Assembly: GCA_030123805.1 (NCBI GenBank)
Contig: JASJXV010000014.1
Location: 1 to 38,447 of the forward strand
Origin: Gammaproteobacteria bacterium
GTDB taxonomy: Bacteria; Pseudomonadota; Gammaproteobacteria; Pseudomonadales; Azotimanducaceae
Direction of reading: 5' to 3'
Length of the DNA: 38,447 nucleotides
Shown here: positions 1 to 8,843 of the stretch, piece after piece
Position numbering within the stretch: position 1 is the stretch's first letter
How the letters are laid out: every line of letters starts with the position of its first letter
Notes under the pieces: model-generated
Database searches by the model: none
Told to the model about the DNA's origin: nothing
The model's input: the letters and a program-made list of their open reading frames with translations, nothing else
Made by a program: the position numbers and the translations under genes

Positions 1-63
1 GGTAGCACCATGGCAGCACCAGAATTTTAGAATCTTGCGAGAACCTCTACAGGCCTTTAAAAA

Positions 64-140
64 TGGTAGCTATGGGTGGACTTGAACCACCGACCCCAGC
101 ATTATGAATGCTGTGCTCTAACCAGCTGAGCTACATAGCC
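64..140 (-). tRNA. tRNA-Met (CAT), elongator type
   Basis: A complete 77-nt cloverleaf reads on the minus strand from 140 to 64 with an encoded CCA end at 66-64. The acceptor stem is GGCTATG paired with CATAGCT (one G-U pair), and the D-arm begins TAGCTCAGCTGG. The anticodon loop is TTCATAA, giving CAT. The first acceptor pair and the overall sequence resemble the E. coli elongator tRNA-Met rather than the initiator, which has a C-A mismatch at 1-72. It lies downstream of ychF with a candidate promoter of its own at 262-234. The 63 bases beyond its 3' end to the window edge show no gene. Confidence 0.96.
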
Positions 141-233
141 ACACTCAAACCATTCTGCGGTTGCTCCCAGACGGCCGGGCAACCCGTCCAAATCACTTCC
201 TGTGATTACTTGCATCGTCCTGGAAGGACGCAA

Positions 234-262
234 ATTCTGTCCATTAAAGGTCGTTTTGTCAA
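234..262 (-). promoter_or_regulatory. sigma70-type promoter for tRNA-Met
   Basis: On the minus strand, a perfect TTGACA (-35, 262-257) is followed by a 17-nt spacer and CAGAAT (-10, 239-234, 4 of 6 matches). The predicted start is near 228, about 88 nt before the mature tRNA end. The box lies just after the ychF stop codon (278-276), so the tRNA can be transcribed independently of the pth-ychF operon. The call is by pattern only. Confidence 0.55.
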
Positions 263-275
263 GTTCTGTGCCTGC

Positions 276-1367
276 CTAGACGTTGAACCTGAAATGAATT
301 ACATCGCCATCCTGAACCTGGTATTCCTTGCCTTCAAGGCGCCATTTACCGGCATCTTTTGCGCCCTGCTCACCCGCATGGCTAATATAGTCTGCATAAC
401 TTATGACTTCAGCACGGATAAATCCCTTTTCAAAATCAGTGTGGATCACTGAGGCAGCTTTTGGTGCGGTGGCATTAATCAGAAGGGTCCAGGCTCTCAC
501 TTCTTTGGGACTCGCCGTAAAGTATGTCTGCAGTCCCAGCAGCTTGTACCCGGCTCGAATCACCCTGTCAAGACCTGCTTCTTGCATACCCATATCCTGG
601 AGGAATTCCAGTTTCTCTGCATCCTCAAGTTCTGCGATCTCGGCTTCAAGTTTGTTGCAGATGACTACCACCTCAGACTTCTCCGCCTCGGCAATCGCCC
701 TGACTGCATCTACAAGGGGATTATCTTCCAGTCCATCTTCATCCACGTTGGCGATATAGAGTACGGGTTTCAACGTCAACAGAAACAGATCCCGTATTTC
801 CAGTTGCTGTGCATCGGTGAGACCCATGCTTCTGACCGGTTTACCGGTATCCAGATGGGTGACGATACTCTCGAGAAAAGTCTTGCTGGCAATGGCTTCC
901 TTGTCACCGCTTTTTGCGACACGATTAACTTTCTCAATCGCTTTTTCGACGCTTTCGATGTCAGCCAGCGCGAGTTCAGTATTGATTACTTCAATATCGC
1001 TGACGGGATTTATGTGCCTGGAAACATGGGTAACCTTGTCATCTTCAAAACATCTCACCACATGGGCAATAGCGTCAGTTTCACGGATATTGGCGAGGAA
1101 CCGATTGCCCAATCCTTCCCCTTTTGATGCGCCTGCAACCAACCCGGCAATGTCAACGAATTCCATAGTAGTAGGTACAACCCGCCGCGGTTTGACGATT
1201 TCTGCCAGTGCATCCAGTCTTGAATCCGGCATGGGAACCACGCCAGCATTGGGCTCGATGGTACAAAACGGGAAATTCTCTGCACCCACACCAGCCTTGG
1301 TCAATGCGTTGAACAGCGTTGACTTGCCGACATTGGGCAATCCTACAATGCCACACTTGAATCCCAT
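276..1367 (-). CDS. ychF: Ribosome-binding ATPase YchF (Obg/OLA1 family)
   Basis: This P-loop NTPase of the OLA1/YchF group binds ribosomes and hydrolyses ATP rather than GTP; it is linked to translation and oxidative-stress control. The protein is 363 aa, the usual YchF length. The Walker A motif GLPNVGKST is at residues 9-17 and the G3 motif DIAG at 72-75. NVDE at 207-210 stands where a GTPase would have NKxD, which fits ATP use. The C-terminal part (about 280-361) matches the TGS-like domain. The ATG at 1367 fits the family N-terminus [12 protein letters not shown]. It follows pth by 23 nt, the usual pth-ychF pair, and is probably cotranscribed with it. It ends with TAG. Confidence 0.97.
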   Translation of the reverse strand: MGFKCGIVGLPNVGKSTLFNALTKAGVGAENFPFCTIEPNAGVVPMPDSRLDALAEIVKPRRVVPTTMEFVDIAGLVAGASKGEGLGNRFLANIRETDAIAHVVRCFEDDKVTHVSRHINPVSDIEVINTELALADIESVEKAIEKVNRVAKSGDKEAIASKTFLESIVTHLDTGKPVRSMGLTDAQQLEIRDLFLLTLKPVLYIANVDEDGLEDNPLVDAVRAIAEAEKSEVVVICNKLEAEIAELEDAEKLEFLQDMGMQEAGLDRVIRAGYKLLGLQTYFTASPKEVRAWTLLINATAPKAASVIHTDFEKGFIRAEVISYADYISHAGEQGAKDAGKWRLEGKEYQVQDGDVIHFRFNV

Positions 1368-1390
1368 CTGCTTATGCTTCCCCTACTAAC

Positions 1391-1981
1391 TTACGCTTCC
1401 GGTTCGATGGTGTGTAGCTGGCTCATGGCCTTTTGAAAATCGCCACGGACGGCCAGAGGCAAGGCATCAAGAGCTGCATCAATTGCACCATCAATCAGTT
1501 TCTGATCTTCGCCATTGGCTTTTTTCAGAACGTGACCCAATACCCTATCCTTGTCGCCGGGATGCCCGATACCGATTCGCAGCCGATTAAAGCTGTTATC
1601 TCCACCCAGATAAGCAATTATATCCTTCACTCCGTTGTGACCGCCGGGTCCACCACCTTGTTTAAAACGGGCTATTCCTGCGTCCAGATCCAGTTCATCG
1701 TGTACGATCAGGATCTCATCTGCGGGAATCTGGAAATAGGAAGCCATAGCAGCTACAGATTGACCGCTTCGGTTCATATAGGTCGTTGGAAGCAACAGCC
1801 GAACATCGATGCCATCGATATCAATTCTGGCACCCAGCCCGAAGAATTTCTTCTCCGTCTGAAAGGTCAGATTTCGGCAGGCTGCCAGTCGTTCCACTAG
1901 CCAGGCTCCAGCATTGTGCCGGGTGCTCTGATACTCTGCACCCGGATTGCCCAGACCAACTATTAGACTAATGCAAGACAT
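1391..1981 (-). CDS. pth: Peptidyl-tRNA hydrolase
   Basis: This cytoplasmic enzyme cleaves peptidyl-tRNA released from stalled ribosomes, recycling tRNA. The protein has 196 aa, normal for bacterial Pth. It begins with the family signature LIVGLGNPGAEY. The catalytic histidine lies in TRHNAG (about residue 22). Other conserved blocks are YMNRSGQSV and VHDELDL, with the substrate-binding GGGPGGHNGVKD near residue 110. The ATG at 1981 gives the standard N-terminus. No strong Shine-Dalgarno is visible upstream. A small hairpin (CGTCA-TTAG-TGACG, 2015-2028) lies in the 114-nt gap behind rplY and may mark a transcript end or processing site. Confidence 0.97.
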   Translation of the reverse strand: MSCISLIVGLGNPGAEYQSTRHNAGAWLVERLAACRNLTFQTEKKFFGLGARIDIDGIDVRLLLPTTYMNRSGQSVAAMASYFQIPADEILIVHDELDLDAGIARFKQGGGPGGHNGVKDIIAYLGGDNSFNRLRIGIGHPGDKDRVLGHVLKKANGEDQKLIDGAIDAALDALPLAVRGDFQKAMSQLHTIEPEA

Positions 1982-2095
1982 CAGGTTTGCTCAGTGAGAC
2001 AAGGTTTATTGCCGCGTCATTAGTGACGACAGGATAGCATCGGGATTACAAATAGGCGTTATGTTCAGTATTCGACTCTAACGGCCACCAATAAA

Positions 2096-2803
2096 CTACT
2101 GCCCTGCTTCGCCAGTCGGTTCTTCCGGCTCTTGATCCTCTCTACCTGCAGCTTCTTCGCCAATTTCACCCTCTTCCAGCTCAGCTTCCAGAACCTCCTC
2201 AACTTCTTCTACTTCTTCAACTCTCATAGCATGTACAGCGGCTACGGTCTGGTCCTGTCTGTCGCCATGCTGCAGGGCGATGATCTCTACACCCTCGGGT
2301 GGAGTCACATCACTGAGGTGTATCGATTCACCCAACTCGATATTCGCCATATCTACCTCTATGAACTCAGGCAGATCGCCGGGTAAACAGCTTACCTCTA
2401 TCTCTGATATCACGTGAGAGATCTCGCCGCCGCCTTGTTTGACCCCGACACACTTATCCGCATTAATAAAGTGAATCGGTACATTGATAGTAAGCTTTTG
2501 GTCCATGCGGACTCTGAGAAAATCCGCATGCAGTATTCTGTTTTTCGCCGGGTGTCGCTGCAGGTCTTTTAGAACCACCTGATCTTTCTTTCTGCCCGTT
2601 TTTATGGTGACAATATGTGAATAAAACGCCTCATTCTCCAGCGCTCTATGCAGGTCTTTATGCGAAAATGATACTGCCACTGCATCTTTACCGGCACCAT
2701 AAATTACTGCTGGCACCAGATCAGACAACTTACGCAGGCGGCGGCTCGCACCTTTCCCCACGTCAGTTCGCAGTTCGGCTTTTAGCTCGAATTCGTCTGA
2801 CAT
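2096..2803 (-). CDS. rplY: 50S ribosomal protein L25, long CTC/TL5-type form
   Basis: L25 binds 5S rRNA in the large subunit. This is the long two-domain form (235 aa), unlike the single-domain E. coli protein of about 94 aa. The 5S-binding N-terminal domain covers about 1-93 and includes LRADVGKG-like and VPAVIYG motifs. The C-terminal beta domain covers about 100-190. The last 45 residues are strongly acidic (repeated VEE, then E/G/P-rich), a low-complexity tail longer than in most relatives. The start is well supported by TAGGAG 8 nt before ATG 2803. It sits between prs and pth in the conserved prs-rplY-pth-ychF order. Confidence 0.96.
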   Translation of the reverse strand: MSDEFELKAELRTDVGKGASRRLRKLSDLVPAVIYGAGKDAVAVSFSHKDLHRALENEAFYSHIVTIKTGRKKDQVVLKDLQRHPAKNRILHADFLRVRMDQKLTINVPIHFINADKCVGVKQGGGEISHVISEIEVSCLPGDLPEFIEVDMANIELGESIHLSDVTPPEGVEIIALQHGDRQDQTVAAVHAMRVEEVEEVEEVLEAELEEGEIGEEAAGREDQEPEEPTGEAGQ

Positions 2804-2910
2804 TTTGTTTCTCCTAAGTTTAATAAAACCGAAAACACCTGCGACCGGTAGTTTTCAGCTCACTCTTCAATTCCTGATCATCTCAAGAAATAGTTTGATT
2901 TTTGAATTAA

Positions 2911-3879
2911 TCAAAACAGCTCGGGTTGGCTTCTGTCCCTGAACATCGCACTGATTGACTCTTCATTACTGACTCGCCTGATTGACTCGGCAAGCTCTTC
3001 TGCTATACCTAATTGCCTGATCTTGGGCAGCTTTCTCGCTGCTTCGCTCAGCGGTATGGTATCTGTTACCACCAACTCATCCAGTTCAGATTGGTTAATG
3101 TTTTCAAGCGCATTTCCGGACAGGACCGGGTGAGTACAATAACCAACAACCCGAATCGCCCCGTTTGCCTTCAAGGCATCGGCTGCCCTGCAAAGTGTCC
3201 CTGCTGTGTCGATCATGTCATCCACCAACAAACAGGTGCGACCGGCTACATCGCCAATAATATGCATTACCTGGGATTCATTGGCCCGAGCGCGTCTCTT
3301 GTCAATAATCGCCAGGTCAGCATCATCCAACTGTTTGGCTAGTGCTCTAGCTCTTACCACACCACCAACATCCGGCGATACGATCATTAAATTCTTGAAC
3401 TCCTGGCGTCGCATGTCTTCCACCAACAGCGGCGTGCCATATATGTTGTCCACCGGGATATTAAAAAATCCCTGAATCTGATCAGCGTGCAAATCAACTG
3501 TTAACACCCGATCAATGCCTGCGCTTTCCAGCATATTCGCAACTACTTTTGCTGTAATCGGTACACGGGCGGACCTTACCCTTTTGTCCTGGCGAGCATA
3601 GCCAAAATACGGCATCACTGCCGTAACTCGATGCGCAGATGCTCGATCCAGGCAATCCGCCATGACAATTAATTCCATTAAATTGTCATTGGTAGGTGCA
3701 CAGGTGGGTTGAATGATGAAAACGTCCTTGCCCCGGACATTTTCATTGATTTCCACTCTGACTTCACCATCACTGAACTTGCCCACAGAGGCGCTGCCCA
3801 ACTCAATCCTGAGATAATCCACCACTCTACGAGCCAGGGCGGGGTGGGCATTTCCAGTAAAGATTATTAGTTCAGCCAC
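2911..3879 (-). CDS. prs: Ribose-phosphate pyrophosphokinase (PRPP synthetase)
   Basis: The enzyme makes PRPP from ribose-5-phosphate and ATP for purine, pyrimidine, histidine, tryptophan and NAD synthesis. The protein has 322 aa; E. coli Prs has 315. Visible motifs are FSDGEV near 35, the flexible-loop region YARQDKR (about 94-100), [11 protein letters not shown] (129-139) and the PRPP-binding loop [10 protein letters not shown] (219-228). The start is GTG at 3879, the only start consistent with the family N-terminus ([14 protein letters not shown]). Its stop lies inside an AT-rich inverted repeat (TTTGATT/AATCAAA, 2894-2915) without a following T-run. It is transcribed after tRNA-Gln, 78 nt upstream. 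Confidence 0.97.
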   Translation of the reverse strand: MAELIIFTGNAHPALARRVVDYLRIELGSASVGKFSDGEVRVEINENVRGKDVFIIQPTCAPTNDNLMELIVMADCLDRASAHRVTAVMPYFGYARQDKRVRSARVPITAKVVANMLESAGIDRVLTVDLHADQIQGFFNIPVDNIYGTPLLVEDMRRQEFKNLMIVSPDVGGVVRARALAKQLDDADLAIIDKRRARANESQVMHIIGDVAGRTCLLVDDMIDTAGTLCRAADALKANGAIRVVGYCTHPVLSGNALENINQSELDELVVTDTIPLSEAARKLPKIRQLGIAEELAESIRRVSNEESISAMFRDRSQPELF

Positions 3880-3906
3880 GATACTCTATCAATACACATA
3901 TCCCTG

Positions 3907-3938
3907 GGAAAAACCGCATTCAGGCTTTGCCTGTTTCC
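3907..3938 (-). terminator. weak hairpin plus T-run between tRNA-Gln and prs
   Basis: Reading the minus strand, CAGGC-AAA-GCCTG (3933-3921) is followed 7 nt later by TTTTT (3913-3909). The flanking GGAAAC and GTTTTTCC can extend the pairing imperfectly. It could be a partial terminator or attenuator separating the tRNA from prs, or a processing hairpin. The stem is short and the T-run offset, so this is uncertain. Confidence 0.25.
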
Positions 3939-3957
3939 GGAACCAATATCAGAAAAA

Positions 3958-4032
3958 TGGCTGGGGTGGCAGGATTCGAACCTGCGCATGCAAGGATCAA
4001 AACCTTGTGCCTTACCACTTGGCGACACCCCA
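3958..4032 (-). tRNA. tRNA-Gln (TTG)
   Basis: A 75-nt cloverleaf reads on minus from 4032 to 3958. It has the acceptor stem TGGGGTG with its complement CACCCCA, discriminator G and encoded CCA (3960-3958). The anticodon loop TTTTGAT gives TTG. The T-arm is GGTTCGAATCC. Its length and the U1-A72 first pair match the E. coli glutamine tRNAs. It is embedded between ispE (24 nt) and prs (78 nt), the same position as in Pseudomonas-type genomes, and is probably cut from the ispE-prs transcript. Confidence 0.97.
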
Positions 4033-4056
4033 GTAGTATTAAATCCATGCATTTTT

Positions 4057-4953
4057 CTATTTTATACTGGCTTTGACTTCAGCCTCTGCCTGACGCAGTG
4101 GTGAAATATTCACCCCTCTGGTTACGATTCCGACCCAATCACGCGGCAATTGGGCCAGCACCCGATTCGCATCGTCTTCATCATGAAAGACCGAGAATAC
4201 AGACGCTCCTGTACCCGTCATTCTAGCAGGGCCCCACTGGCTTAACCAGTTCAGCGCGGCATCAATCTCAGGATACAGTTCACGCACAACGGGTTCACAG
4301 TCATTCCGCAAGATCAGATCTGATGCCTGGCCCGAATACAGGTCGTCGTGCTCCAGAAAGCGCGCTATTTTGATAGGAGATGTATCGCGTGTCAATTGTT
4401 GATTTTGAAAAATTGCCGTGGTTGAGACATGGCAGTCCGGCACAACCACTAAAAACCACTTTTCCGGCATTTGAAGGGGCGTTAACCGCTCACCGGCCCC
4501 CTCACCCCATGCGGTTTTACCGGCTATGAAAAGCGGCACATCGGCGCCCAGTTGCAAGCCTATGTGCATCATATCGTCGTCCTGGAGATTGGTGTCCCAC
4601 AACAGATTAAGGCCGATCAGCGTAGTGGCTGCATTGGAACTACCGCCGCCCATACCCCCGCCTATGGGCAGCTTCTTGTTGACCTGAATGATCGCTCCAC
4701 AGCCAATATCTGCTGCCTTCCGGAGTGACATAGCCGCTTTATAGATCAGATTGTTTTCCGGTGGAGTATCAGCAAAGTCACCCTTTACCGTTACACGCGA
4801 GTCTGGCGTTGATTCAAACCGTATCTCATCTGCAAATTCAACCATCTGAAATAGCGTCTGCAGCTCATGAAAGCCATCCGGGCGTCGACCGATGATGTGC
4901 AGAAAGAGATTCAGCTTGCCAGGTGCAGGTAGCACGAAATCATCGAGTATCAT
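4057..4953 (-). CDS. ispE: 4-diphosphocytidyl-2-C-methyl-D-erythritol kinase
   Basis: This GHMP-family kinase phosphorylates CDP-methylerythritol with ATP in the MEP isoprenoid pathway. The protein has 298 aa; the family is usually 280-300. PAPGKLNLFL with the conserved lysine is at 10-18, RRPDGFHEL at 23-31, and the glycine-rich ATP loop LPIGGGMGGGSSNA at 95-108. A conserved GxGxxVF-type motif (MTGTGASVFSVF) is near 245. The first 14 nt overlap the end of lolB, so translation of the two is likely coupled. It is followed by tRNA-Gln and prs. Confidence 0.97.
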   Translation of the reverse strand: MILDDFVLPAPGKLNLFLHIIGRRPDGFHELQTLFQMVEFADEIRFESTPDSRVTVKGDFADTPPENNLIYKAAMSLRKAADIGCGAIIQVNKKLPIGGGMGGGSSNAATTLIGLNLLWDTNLQDDDMMHIGLQLGADVPLFIAGKTAWGEGAGERLTPLQMPEKWFLVVVPDCHVSTTAIFQNQQLTRDTSPIKIARFLEHDDLYSGQASDLILRNDCEPVVRELYPEIDAALNWLSQWGPARMTGTGASVFSVFHDEDDANRVLAQLPRDWVGIVTRGVNISPLRQAEAEVKASIK

Positions 4954-5539
4954 TCAAGCGCCACTCTTTAACCACCAGCAGTATCTTTACTGAATCCCTG
5001 GAGAAGGTTGTCCTGACAGGTTTTCGTCGCTTGTATTTTTGATATTCGACTCGCCAACCGGATTGTACCAGCCATTCTGACAAGCCCTGATTATCATATG
5101 CGATCTCATGGACAAGTCCAGGTACAGGAAGTCCTCTAACCCAAAACGACATCTCTTTGATAGGAATATCCCAGCCCAGAGCGTCCTCAATCACGTCGAT
5201 CTCACCGGCATTCTCCTCTCTCGACTGGCCCGCTATATCAATCTGCAGCGCATCGCCACGCCCATAAACATGCGCTGCCACCTGGCCAAGAGGTCCAAGC
5301 AGGTGAATATCATAGGCATCACTGTGCTGTTGCCAATGAATCTGCATATTTGCATTACCCCGATCACTGCGAAGCGCCATTTTCCCGTGCAGTGCCCAGT
5401 CCATCGAAGTACTCAGAGCCAACCCTGGGGTGGAATTCAAAGGAGTGGAGGTGCAACCGGCTTGAAAGAGAATAATCCAGAATAACAGCGCAACATGGGG
5501 CGGTCTGATACTCGGTAACTGGATTGATCGCCTGATCAT
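4940..5539 (-). CDS. lolB: Outer-membrane lipoprotein receptor LolB
   Basis: LolB receives lipoproteins from periplasmic LolA and inserts them in the outer membrane. The protein has 199 aa, and synteny with ispE-prs supports the call strongly. Its N-terminus has a basic stretch, a hydrophobic segment (about 15-27) and a lipobox ending at Cys29. That lipobox (FQAGC) carries Gln where Leu is usual at -3, which is atypical. The mature part begins with the usual low-complexity linker, followed by a beta-rich fold with WALHGKMALRS and a late WxVEYQKYK segment typical of LolB. ATG at 5539 lies 8 nt after the TPR lipoprotein stop. Confidence 0.9.
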   Translation of the reverse strand: MIRRSIQLPSIRPPHVALLFWIILFQAGCTSTPLNSTPGLALSTSMDWALHGKMALRSDRGNANMQIHWQQHSDAYDIHLLGPLGQVAAHVYGRGDALQIDIAGQSREENAGEIDVIEDALGWDIPIKEMSFWVRGLPVPGLVHEIAYDNQGLSEWLVQSGWRVEYQKYKRRKPVRTTFSRDSVKILLVVKEWRLNDTR

Positions 5540-5547
5540 TACACTGT

Positions 5548-7293
5548 CTATTTTAAGCGATCCATTACTTCCCTAAGGATCATACTTTCCGGCGCAAGTT
5601 CAAGGCCGTGCTGCCAGACTTTACTGGCGGCTGTGCGGTCGCCCACCATCCAAAGCACCTCACCAAGATGCGCAGCAACTTCATCATTTGGAAACATATC
5701 CAATGCACGACGCAGAAACGCAATTGCCTGATCATAGTTCGCCAGTCGATAGTGCACCCACCCCATGCTATCGATGAATGCTGCTTCATTCGGTTTGATT
5801 TCAAGTGCACGTGTAATCAATTCCAGTGCCTCTTCGTGACGATCCGTCTTGTCGGTCAAGGTGTAACCGAGCGCGTTCATTGCATCGGCATTATCCGCGT
5901 CCAGGCTCAAAATATGCCGTAGATCTCGCTCCAATATTGCCAGGTCGTTGTTTCTCTCCCCGGTCATGGCCCGGAAATAGAGGTAATCTATATTGTCACG
6001 ATCCGTCTCGATAATCGCATCCATGAATTCCAGCGCTGCTTGCGGGTCTTTGTGATCCGAGAGCATTTGAGCTTCCAACAAAACGATCTGAACTTTTCTC
6101 TTGGGATGCCGTGCTCTAAGGTTTTGCAGATGCACAAGGGCTTCTTCAAGCCTGCCCTGTTGGGCCATGATATCGGCTATCCTGTTTTGCGCCGGCAGGA
6201 ACTCATAGCCCCGACCTGCCTGTCGATAGTGAATCAGCGCACCCTCCAGATCGCCCTTTTTCTCGATCAATGAGCCCAGATAGTAGTGCGCTTCATTTGC
6301 ACGTTGCCTGAATTCCACCAGGCGATTGAAGTAGATTCTGGCAAGAGTGTCTTTTTCCTGTTCCATTGAAATGAGCCCAAGTGCAAACAGGATATCCCCG
6401 TCTCGGGGAACTTTTATCAATATCTCTTCATACTGCTGCTTTGCTTGATCCAGCAATCCTTCATCAAACAGCACTCTGGCAAAGAATACCTTCAGCCGTC
6501 TATGCTCAGGGCGCTCATCCACTTCTTTCTGCAACAGCTCAATAGCCTCCTCTGCCCGCTGCAATTTCCTCAGGGCATTGACTCTGAGTATGACAACATT
6601 GATATCACTCTTTTCGCGCAGGAGTTGTTCAGTAATATCAAGGGTTGCTTCGAATCGACCACTTTGCTCCAGCAATACTGCTTTAGAAAACAGCAACTGA
6701 GTGTCATCCGGGTACTGCACCAACATCTCATTGATCGTGGCCAATAGACCATCTCGGGTTTCCTGATCCAGATTGGCGGCTCTAAATACAACAGCATTGA
6801 AATTCGCCAGGCCGCCTAACCGTTTCACTGCCTCCATGTGACTCACCGCGGCCGACAAATTACCTGCGCGTGTCAATTGATCCGCTGCGTGACGATGTGC
6901 TTCTATATTGTCAGGCTCAATCTCTGCCCATAACCGGGAGACCCCCAACGCCACATCATCTCTTTTCAGATAGATTGCGAGTCTGGTTGCCCGGGCTGCC
7001 ACCCCTGCATCACGGGTTCTTGCAGCCTGCCTTGCATAATTTTCCAGGGCGACATCGTAATTCTTGCGATATCCGGCAATTTCAGCCACCAACAGCTCAT
7101 AAAGGGTTTCTTTGTCAAACTTTCTAAGCGGGTATTCTATTGGGACGGGCTCTTCCGGTACGGTACTTTGGGATGCCTGCACCACCGGATCTTCCACTTG
7201 CGCAAGAACCGGTGCTTCACCCGTGGAGCGGCACCCGGTAATTCCCAGAAGAACGACGGCCAAGACCGTCAACTTTGAAGCGGTTACATTCAT
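5548..7293 (-). CDS. TPR-repeat outer-envelope lipoprotein (function unassigned)
   Basis: From ATG 7293 the protein has 581 aa. A TTG 12 nt further upstream also gives an open frame, but the ATG yields a cleaner signal peptide. The signal is MNVTASK plus a hydrophobic core and lipobox GITGC (Cys21), so export and lipidation are expected. The rest is alpha-helical with many degenerate TPR motifs, best seen near the C-terminus (NALGYTLTDKTDRHEEALELI, then AAFIDSMGWVHYRLANYDQAI). TPR proteins scaffold protein assemblies. A homologous TPR gene is found next to lolB in Pseudomonas, but its partner is not known to me. It is the first gene of the lolB-ispE operon and diverges from hemA. Confidence 0.85.
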   Translation of the reverse strand: MNVTASKLTVLAVVLLGITGCRSTGEAPVLAQVEDPVVQASQSTVPEEPVPIEYPLRKFDKETLYELLVAEIAGYRKNYDVALENYARQAARTRDAGVAARATRLAIYLKRDDVALGVSRLWAEIEPDNIEAHRHAADQLTRAGNLSAAVSHMEAVKRLGGLANFNAVVFRAANLDQETRDGLLATINEMLVQYPDDTQLLFSKAVLLEQSGRFEATLDITEQLLREKSDINVVILRVNALRKLQRAEEAIELLQKEVDERPEHRRLKVFFARVLFDEGLLDQAKQQYEEILIKVPRDGDILFALGLISMEQEKDTLARIYFNRLVEFRQRANEAHYYLGSLIEKKGDLEGALIHYRQAGRGYEFLPAQNRIADIMAQQGRLEEALVHLQNLRARHPKRKVQIVLLEAQMLSDHKDPQAALEFMDAIIETDRDNIDYLYFRAMTGERNNDLAILERDLRHILSLDADNADAMNALGYTLTDKTDRHEEALELITRALEIKPNEAAFIDSMGWVHYRLANYDQAIAFLRRALDMFPNDEVAAHLGEVLWMVGDRTAASKVWQHGLELAPESMILREVMDRLK

Positions 7294-7574
7294 TAAAATT
7301 CCCAAACCAGATTATCCAAAGGCTGATTTATCATGCAATATATTGACACAGGTTTCACAGATTCCCTACAACTCTCCGAGCAAGAAGCATAAAATACACT
7401 TTTTTGGACAAGTGACAGCAATTGTCGTTCAGATCAAGGGGACTGAGTGTACTTCCGGACAGCCAGGAGGCTGACCCATGGTATTATTCTGCCTGTTATT
7501 ATGTGCGCCTGTCCCGTGTGCCTGGTTCAATTAACAGGTGTTCTTACATGAAATTAGACTGAAAATTGTATTAT
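7294..7574. other. divergent intergenic region between the TPR gene and hemA
   Basis: This 281-bp region must carry promoters for both directions. I see no gene. It holds a TTGACA-led promoter candidate toward hemA (7343-7372). An imperfect tandem pair follows (GCCTGTTATTATGTGC at 7491-7506 and GCCTGTCCCGTGTGC at 7507-7521). There is a loose inverted repeat CCTGgTT...TTAACAGG at 7521-7538. No FNR-like site was found here. Confidence 0.5.
7343..7372 (+). promoter_or_regulatory. candidate hemA promoter
   Basis: A perfect TTGACA (7343-7348) is followed after 18 nt by TACAAC (7367-7372, 4 of 6). This would give a leader of about 195 nt. A second, closer candidate is TTAACA (7532-7537) with TAGACT 18 nt later, but its start would lie within about 10 nt of the ATG. 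Neither is certain. Confidence 0.3.
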
Positions 7575-8843
7575 ATGGACCTTCTTGCTATTGGGATCAA
7601 TCATCAGACAGCGCCTGTCTCTCTACGGGAGATGATCGCGTTTGCCCCGGATCAACTCTTTGACGCGTTACAGAGCATTCAGCAAGTCGCCGATCTGCGC
7701 GAAATCGCTATTCTGTCCACCTGTAATCGGACTGAACTCTACTGTGCAACACGGCAGAGGGATGAGCGTCCCATCGTCGAGTGGCTGTGTAATTATCATG
7801 ATCTCCCGGAACACGTGCTTGCGCCCTCCATGTATAAACACTGGAATGAAGACGCTGTCTTGCATTTAATGCGTGTCGCCTCGGGTCTGGATTCCATGGT
7901 GCTGGGAGAGCCGCAAATTCTGGGTCAGATGAAAACAGCCTTCTCTACCGCAAAAAGCGCAGAAACCATGGGACCTCAACTCAACAGGTTGTCACAAAAG
8001 ACCTATAGTATAGCCAAGAAAGTTCGCACTCAAACTGCAATCGGGGAGAATCCCGTTTCTATAGCTTATGCCGCGGTGACACTGGCCGAGCAGATTTTCT
8101 CCAATTTGGGGGATTGTTCTGCAATGTTGCTTGGAGCAGGTGAGACAATAGAGCTGGTAACCCGCCATTTAACCAATGCCGGCTTGACTGATCTGATAAT
8201 TGCTAATCGAACATTCGAACGCGCCAGAACTTTAGCAGAAGAATTTAATGGCACGGCAGTGGCATTATCGGATATCGGTATGCACCTGGCAAAAACGGAC
8301 ATCCTGATAGCATCAACGGCCAGCCCATTGCCAATACTGGGCAAGGGGGCTGTGGAGAGCGCACTTAAACAGCGGCGTCATCGACCTATCTTTATGGTAG
8401 ATCTGGCCGTACCCAGAGACATAGAGCCAGAGGTGGGTGAACTGGCGGACGTGTATCTCTATAGTGTTGATGATTTACAGGAAATCATTGCAACCAACCT
8501 GAAAAGCCGAGAAGACGCTGCCGCCGAAGCTGAATCCCTCATTGAGCAAGGAGTAAAAGAATATACAGCGTATGATAAATCACTCTCCTGTGTCGATACG
8601 TTGGTGGAGTTGCGAAGTAAGTATGAAAAGATAAAACAGCAGGAACTGGAAAAAGCGATTCAGCTAGTCACCAGGGGGGTCGATATAGAAAAAGTTCTGC
8701 GGCAGCTAGCTAATCGACTGACCAATAAAATCATTCACAGTCCAACCATTCAACTACGAAAAGCCGGCACAGAGGGCAAGGATGCTCTTCTGGAATACGC
8801 ACGGACTCTGTTTGAGCTGGATGATGAAGACACGCCTTCATGA
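7575..8843 (+). CDS. hemA: Glutamyl-tRNA reductase
   Basis: HemA reduces glutamyl-tRNA(Glu) with NADPH to glutamate-1-semialdehyde, the committed step of C5-pathway haem synthesis. From ATG 7575 the protein has 422 aa; a TTG 9 nt upstream is less likely because family members begin M-L-AIGINH. The nucleophile Cys50 in STCNRTELY sits at the same position as in E. coli. The NADPH domain has GAGETIELV (about 190-198), followed by [10 protein letters not shown]. The C-terminal dimerisation helix starts near 315. The last four bases, ATGA, overlap the prfA start, so hemA and prfA are translationally coupled. Confidence 0.97.
   Translation: MDLLAIGINHQTAPVSLREMIAFAPDQLFDALQSIQQVADLREIAILSTCNRTELYCATRQRDERPIVEWLCNYHDLPEHVLAPSMYKHWNEDAVLHLMRVASGLDSMVLGEPQILGQMKTAFSTAKSAETMGPQLNRLSQKTYSIAKKVRTQTAIGENPVSIAYAAVTLAEQIFSNLGDCSAMLLGAGETIELVTRHLTNAGLTDLIIANRTFERARTLAEEFNGTAVALSDIGMHLAKTDILIASTASPLPILGKGAVESALKQRRHRPIFMVDLAVPRDIEPEVGELADVYLYSVDDLQEIIATNLKSREDAAAEAESLIEQGVKEYTAYDKSLSCVDTLVELRSKYEKIKQQELEKAIQLVTRGVDIEKVLRQLANRLTNKIIHSPTIQLRKAGTEGKDALLEYARTLFELDDEDTPS

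Noticed and set aside
108-452. 114-codon plus-strand frame across tRNA-Met and the end of ychF
   Set aside because: It is antisense to the tRNA and to the conserved ychF 3' end, with no family motif or ribosome-binding site.
3867-4052. 61-codon open frame on minus across tRNA-Gln
   Set aside because: It runs straight through the complete tRNA-Gln and has no recognisable protein features; the tRNA explains the sequence.
7441-7480. Further copy of repeat family A near hemA (AGGAGGCTG)
   Set aside because: Only nine bases match and the similarity stops there; chance is the simpler reading.
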